Source: DAOVRL01 sp964459805
Lineage (GTDB): Bacteria > Planctomycetota > Phycisphaerae > Sedimentisphaerales > Anaerobacaceae
Length of the DNA stretch: 7,252 nt
Reading direction: 5' to 3'
Assembly (NCBI GenBank): GCA_964459805.1
Contig: CAYWOD010000190.1
Span: forward strand, 1-7,252
How positions within the stretch are numbered: position 1 is the stretch's first letter; each line of letters opens with the position of its first letter. Under the pieces are notes generated by a model that was given only the letters and a program-made list of their open reading frames with translations, made no database searches and was not told where the DNA came from. Both the position numbers and the translations under genes were made by a program. Below are positions 5,563 through 7,252 of this stretch, in pieces.

Positions 5563-6039
5563 CTATTTCAATGCCTCCAATTTCTCGCTCAAGGTTGCTA
5601 TGTGACTAATCTCTTCGGCAATTATGGCCTGGACTTTGTCTTTGCCGGCTTTGCGTGAGACACTGCCTTTGAGGCCGACGTAAAAGACGACGGAATCCTT
5701 TTCGAGGCCGATAGCCATTTTCAAGACGTCCTGGGGTGTCTGCTTGTCGGCCAACAGCTCGACTGGGTTGGCTTTGGCGTCGAAGACATTTCGGTCGGCC
5801 AGCAGATGCAGGTACATCTGGGCCTGGTCGTCGGGGTCGAATATCTGTTCGGGGTCCGAAAGCTCCGCCTGCATAACGGCAAAGGTCTTTTCGTGGTCGT
5901 CCTCCATAGCTGCGAGGTCAAGCAGGACCTGGCGCAGGGCGGCGAATTTCTCGGCGGCGGTGCGGTAAAACCTGGCGCCGTTGCGTTCGATCTGCCGAGC
6001 CATTTCAAAGACTTCATCTGCGTTAAAAGGCGTGCCCAT
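5563..6039 (-). CDS. Ferritin-like diiron protein, rubrerythrin-related
   Basis: A 158-residue four-helix ferritin-like protein. Diiron ligands are E18 (Y25 seven residues later), E46-x2-H49 (MEDDHEK), E113 (LEKDSVVFY, with Y120) and E143-x2-H146 (EEISHI), the rubrerythrin pattern. The segment between the helix pairs (about 61-104) is long and acidic, with FDPDDQAQMYLHLLADRNVF, unlike the short linker of the other ferritin-like protein of the window. There is no rubredoxin domain, so an external donor is needed. The likely function is peroxide or oxygen reduction; iron handling cannot be excluded. A strong AAGGAG lies seven bases before the ATG. It follows the catalase by 38 bases and precedes the flavin reductase by 61, placing it between the peroxide-removing haem enzyme and the electron-supply genes. 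A five-base-pair hairpin (5551-5564) overlaps its stop codon but has no T-run. Confidence 0.85.
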   Translation of the reverse strand: MGTPFNADEVFEMARQIERNGARFYRTAAEKFAALRQVLLDLAAMEDDHEKTFAVMQAELSDPEQIFDPDDQAQMYLHLLADRNVFDAKANPVELLADKQTPQDVLKMAIGLEKDSVVFYVGLKGSVSRKAGKDKVQAIIAEEISHIATLSEKLEALK

Positions 6040-6077
6040 TATTCTGCTCCTTTTTGCTTCATATACGAAATCATCGC

Positions 6078-7252
6078 TTAAGTTCCTTGGGCAGTGGCTT
6101 TTGCCCTTCCTTCCTGAGACATTGCGGCCAGCTTTTCAACCTCCTTGACGTCCAGGCCCAAGCCCTTGGCTGCCCTTCGCCCGTAGTGCGGGTCGGCCTT
6201 GAAGAACAGGGCGGCCTGTCGAAGCTGAATGCGCTTTTGCGCATTGCCCAGATGGGCAACGATATTGCCGATCAGGTGCTCGCGGTCGGTATCGTTCATT
6301 ACGCGGCGGTAGAGCTCGCCGGGCTGAAAGAAATCGTCGTCAGTGACTTTCTGCGGGTGCCGTGCGGCTTGACCTTCCAGATCGAAGCGCGGCTCGGCCA
6401 CGGTCGGGTCGGGCGCCGGCCCGTCCAGAGAGTTAGGCCAGTAGTTCGGCCCGCCCCCGCCGTTGTCATCGAGGCGCATATACCCATCCCGCTGATAATT
6501 GGCGGCCTTGCATGCCTTAGGGGCGTTGACCGGCAGGAGCTGATAGTTGGGGCCTAGCCGGTACAGGTGCGCATCGTGATAGGAAATGATCCGCGCCTGG
6601 AGCATCTTGTCGGGCGAGGGCCCGATGCCCGGCACGAAGTTGCCGGGACTGAAGGCCGATTGCTCAACCTCGGCGAAGTAGTTCTCAGGGTTGCGATTGA
6701 GCGTCATGCGACCGATCTCGATCAGGGGATAGTCCCTGTGGGGCCACACCTTCGTAATGTCGAAGATGTTCCAGCGGTAGGTCTTGGCCTCCCCGGCAGG
6801 CATGATCTGGACGCAGACACGCCAAGAGGGAAACTCGCCCTTGGCGATGGTGTTGTATAGGTCCTTCGTAGCGTGGTCGGGATTCTGGCCGCCGAGGCGT
6901 GTCGCCTCCTCACGCGTGAGGTTCTGGATGCCCGCAAGCGTCTTGAAGTGGTACTGCACCCAGAAGTACTGTCCCTTTCTGTTGTACCACTTGAAGGTGT
7001 GGCTGCTGTAGCCATTCATGTGGCGGTAGCTTTTAGGTGTGCCCCGGTCAGAGAACAGGATCGTCACCTGGTGGATCGACTCCGGCGTCAGGGAAAGGAA
7101 GTCCCAGAACATATCGGGGTCGGGGGCGTTGGTGGCCGGGTTGCGCTTCTGGGTGTGGATGAAGTCAGGGAATTTCAGAGGGTCGCGGATGAAGAACACC
7201 GGCGTGTTGTTGCCGGTCATGTCGTAGTTGCCCTCCTCCGTGTAGAACTTCA
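6078..7252 (-). CDS. katA: Monofunctional haem catalase, N-terminal part outside the window
   Basis: The C-terminal 390 or so residues of a monofunctional haem catalase, which splits H2O2 to water and O2 without a reductant. The frame runs to the window edge as KFYTEEGNYDMTGNNTP; this is mid-protein, so the ATG at 7220 is not a start. The first Asn of GNNTP (codon at 7211-7209) is the distal catalytic Asn, and FFIRDPLKFPDFIHTQKRNP and the MNGYSSHTFKW stretch are classical. The haem-ligating Tyr sits in R-x3-Y-x-D-x-H (RIISYHDAHLYRLG; Tyr codon 6581-6579). The distal His lies in the missing part, roughly the first 100 residues. No large C-terminal flavodoxin-like domain follows, so it is a small-subunit catalase of the KatA type. 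The C terminus ends KLAAMSQEGRAKATAQGT. It is the most GC-rich gene here and the first visible member of the cluster. Confidence 0.96.
   Translation of the reverse strand, partial: KFYTEEGNYDMTGNNTPVFFIRDPLKFPDFIHTQKRNPATNAPDPDMFWDFLSLTPESIHQVTILFSDRGTPKSYRHMNGYSSHTFKWYNRKGQYFWVQYHFKTLAGIQNLTREEATRLGGQNPDHATKDLYNTIAKGEFPSWRVCVQIMPAGEAKTYRWNIFDITKVWPHRDYPLIEIGRMTLNRNPENYFAEVEQSAFSPGNFVPGIGPSPDKMLQARIISYHDAHLYRLGPNYQLLPVNAPKACKAANYQRDGYMRLDDNGGGGPNYWPNSLDGPAPDPTVAEPRFDLEGQAARHPQKVTDDDFFQPGELYRRVMNDTDREHLIGNIVAHLGNAQKRIQLRQAALFFKADPHYGRRAAKGLGLDVKEVEKLAAMSQEGRAKATAQGT

Noticed and set aside
5551..5564. Hairpin AGTCG-GTTG-CGACT at the end of the ferritin-like gene
   Set aside because: The stem is short, it overlaps the stop codon and no T-run follows, so it does not qualify as an intrinsic terminator.
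4324..6039. The two ferritin-like genes as a recent tandem duplication
   Set aside because: They share only the ligand pattern; linker length, flanking residues and C termini differ throughout.
6054..6557. Plus-strand open frame opposite the catalase C terminus
   Set aside because: It is antisense to conserved catalase sequence; GC-rich coding DNA often leaves the opposite strand open.
1..7252. CRISPR array, insertion sequence, tRNA or rRNA
   Set aside because: No regularly spaced repeats, transposase-like frame, terminal inverted repeats or cloverleaf-like sequence were seen on reading; the window is almost fully filled by minus-strand genes.

Overview
The window carries ten recognisable genes and one possible small one, all on the minus strand, so transcription runs from high to low coordinates. 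The content points to an anaerobic or microaerophilic bacterium of moderate-to-high GC that meets oxygen. Two ferritin-like diiron proteins, a rubredoxin, a flavin reductase, a siroheme reductase and a two-cluster iron-sulfur protein sit beside a haem catalase. I cannot name the organism from the DNA; a planctomycete-like or delta-proteobacterial-like anaerobe is only a guess.

In transcription order, 7252-6078 is the C-terminal part of a monofunctional haem catalase, cut by the window edge. 6039-5563 is a ferritin-like diiron protein, 5501-4983 an FMN-binding flavin reductase and 4956-4792 a 54-residue rubredoxin. 4770-4324 is a second ferritin-like diiron protein and 4293-3745 a COQ7-type diiron protein. 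3707-3045 is a small siroheme sulfite/nitrite reductase. A possible 31-residue ORF (3052-2957) overlaps its stop codon. 2885-2157 is a two-cluster iron-sulfur protein with a Cys-rich C-terminal domain. Gaps from the catalase to the siroheme enzyme are only about 20 to 60 bases and most starts have a strong Shine-Dalgarno sequence, so this looks like one operon.

Downstream, 2051-1104 is an L-lactate dehydrogenase with a GTG start, and 1044-13 is a permease of the SO_0444/ArsP-like (DUF318) metal-efflux type. The gap before the lactate dehydrogenase is longer (105 bases), so these two may be a separate unit. No convincing promoter or intrinsic terminator was found anywhere.

The most interesting reading is a self-contained oxygen/peroxide defence module. 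The flavin reductase and rubredoxin look like the two halves of the high-molecular-weight rubredoxin (Hrb) of acetogens, encoded separately. Together they could pass electrons from NAD(P)H to the diiron proteins, none of which has its own rubredoxin domain, while catalase removes peroxide without a reductant. The COQ7-like protein and the siroheme enzyme are unusual members, and their roles here are unproven.
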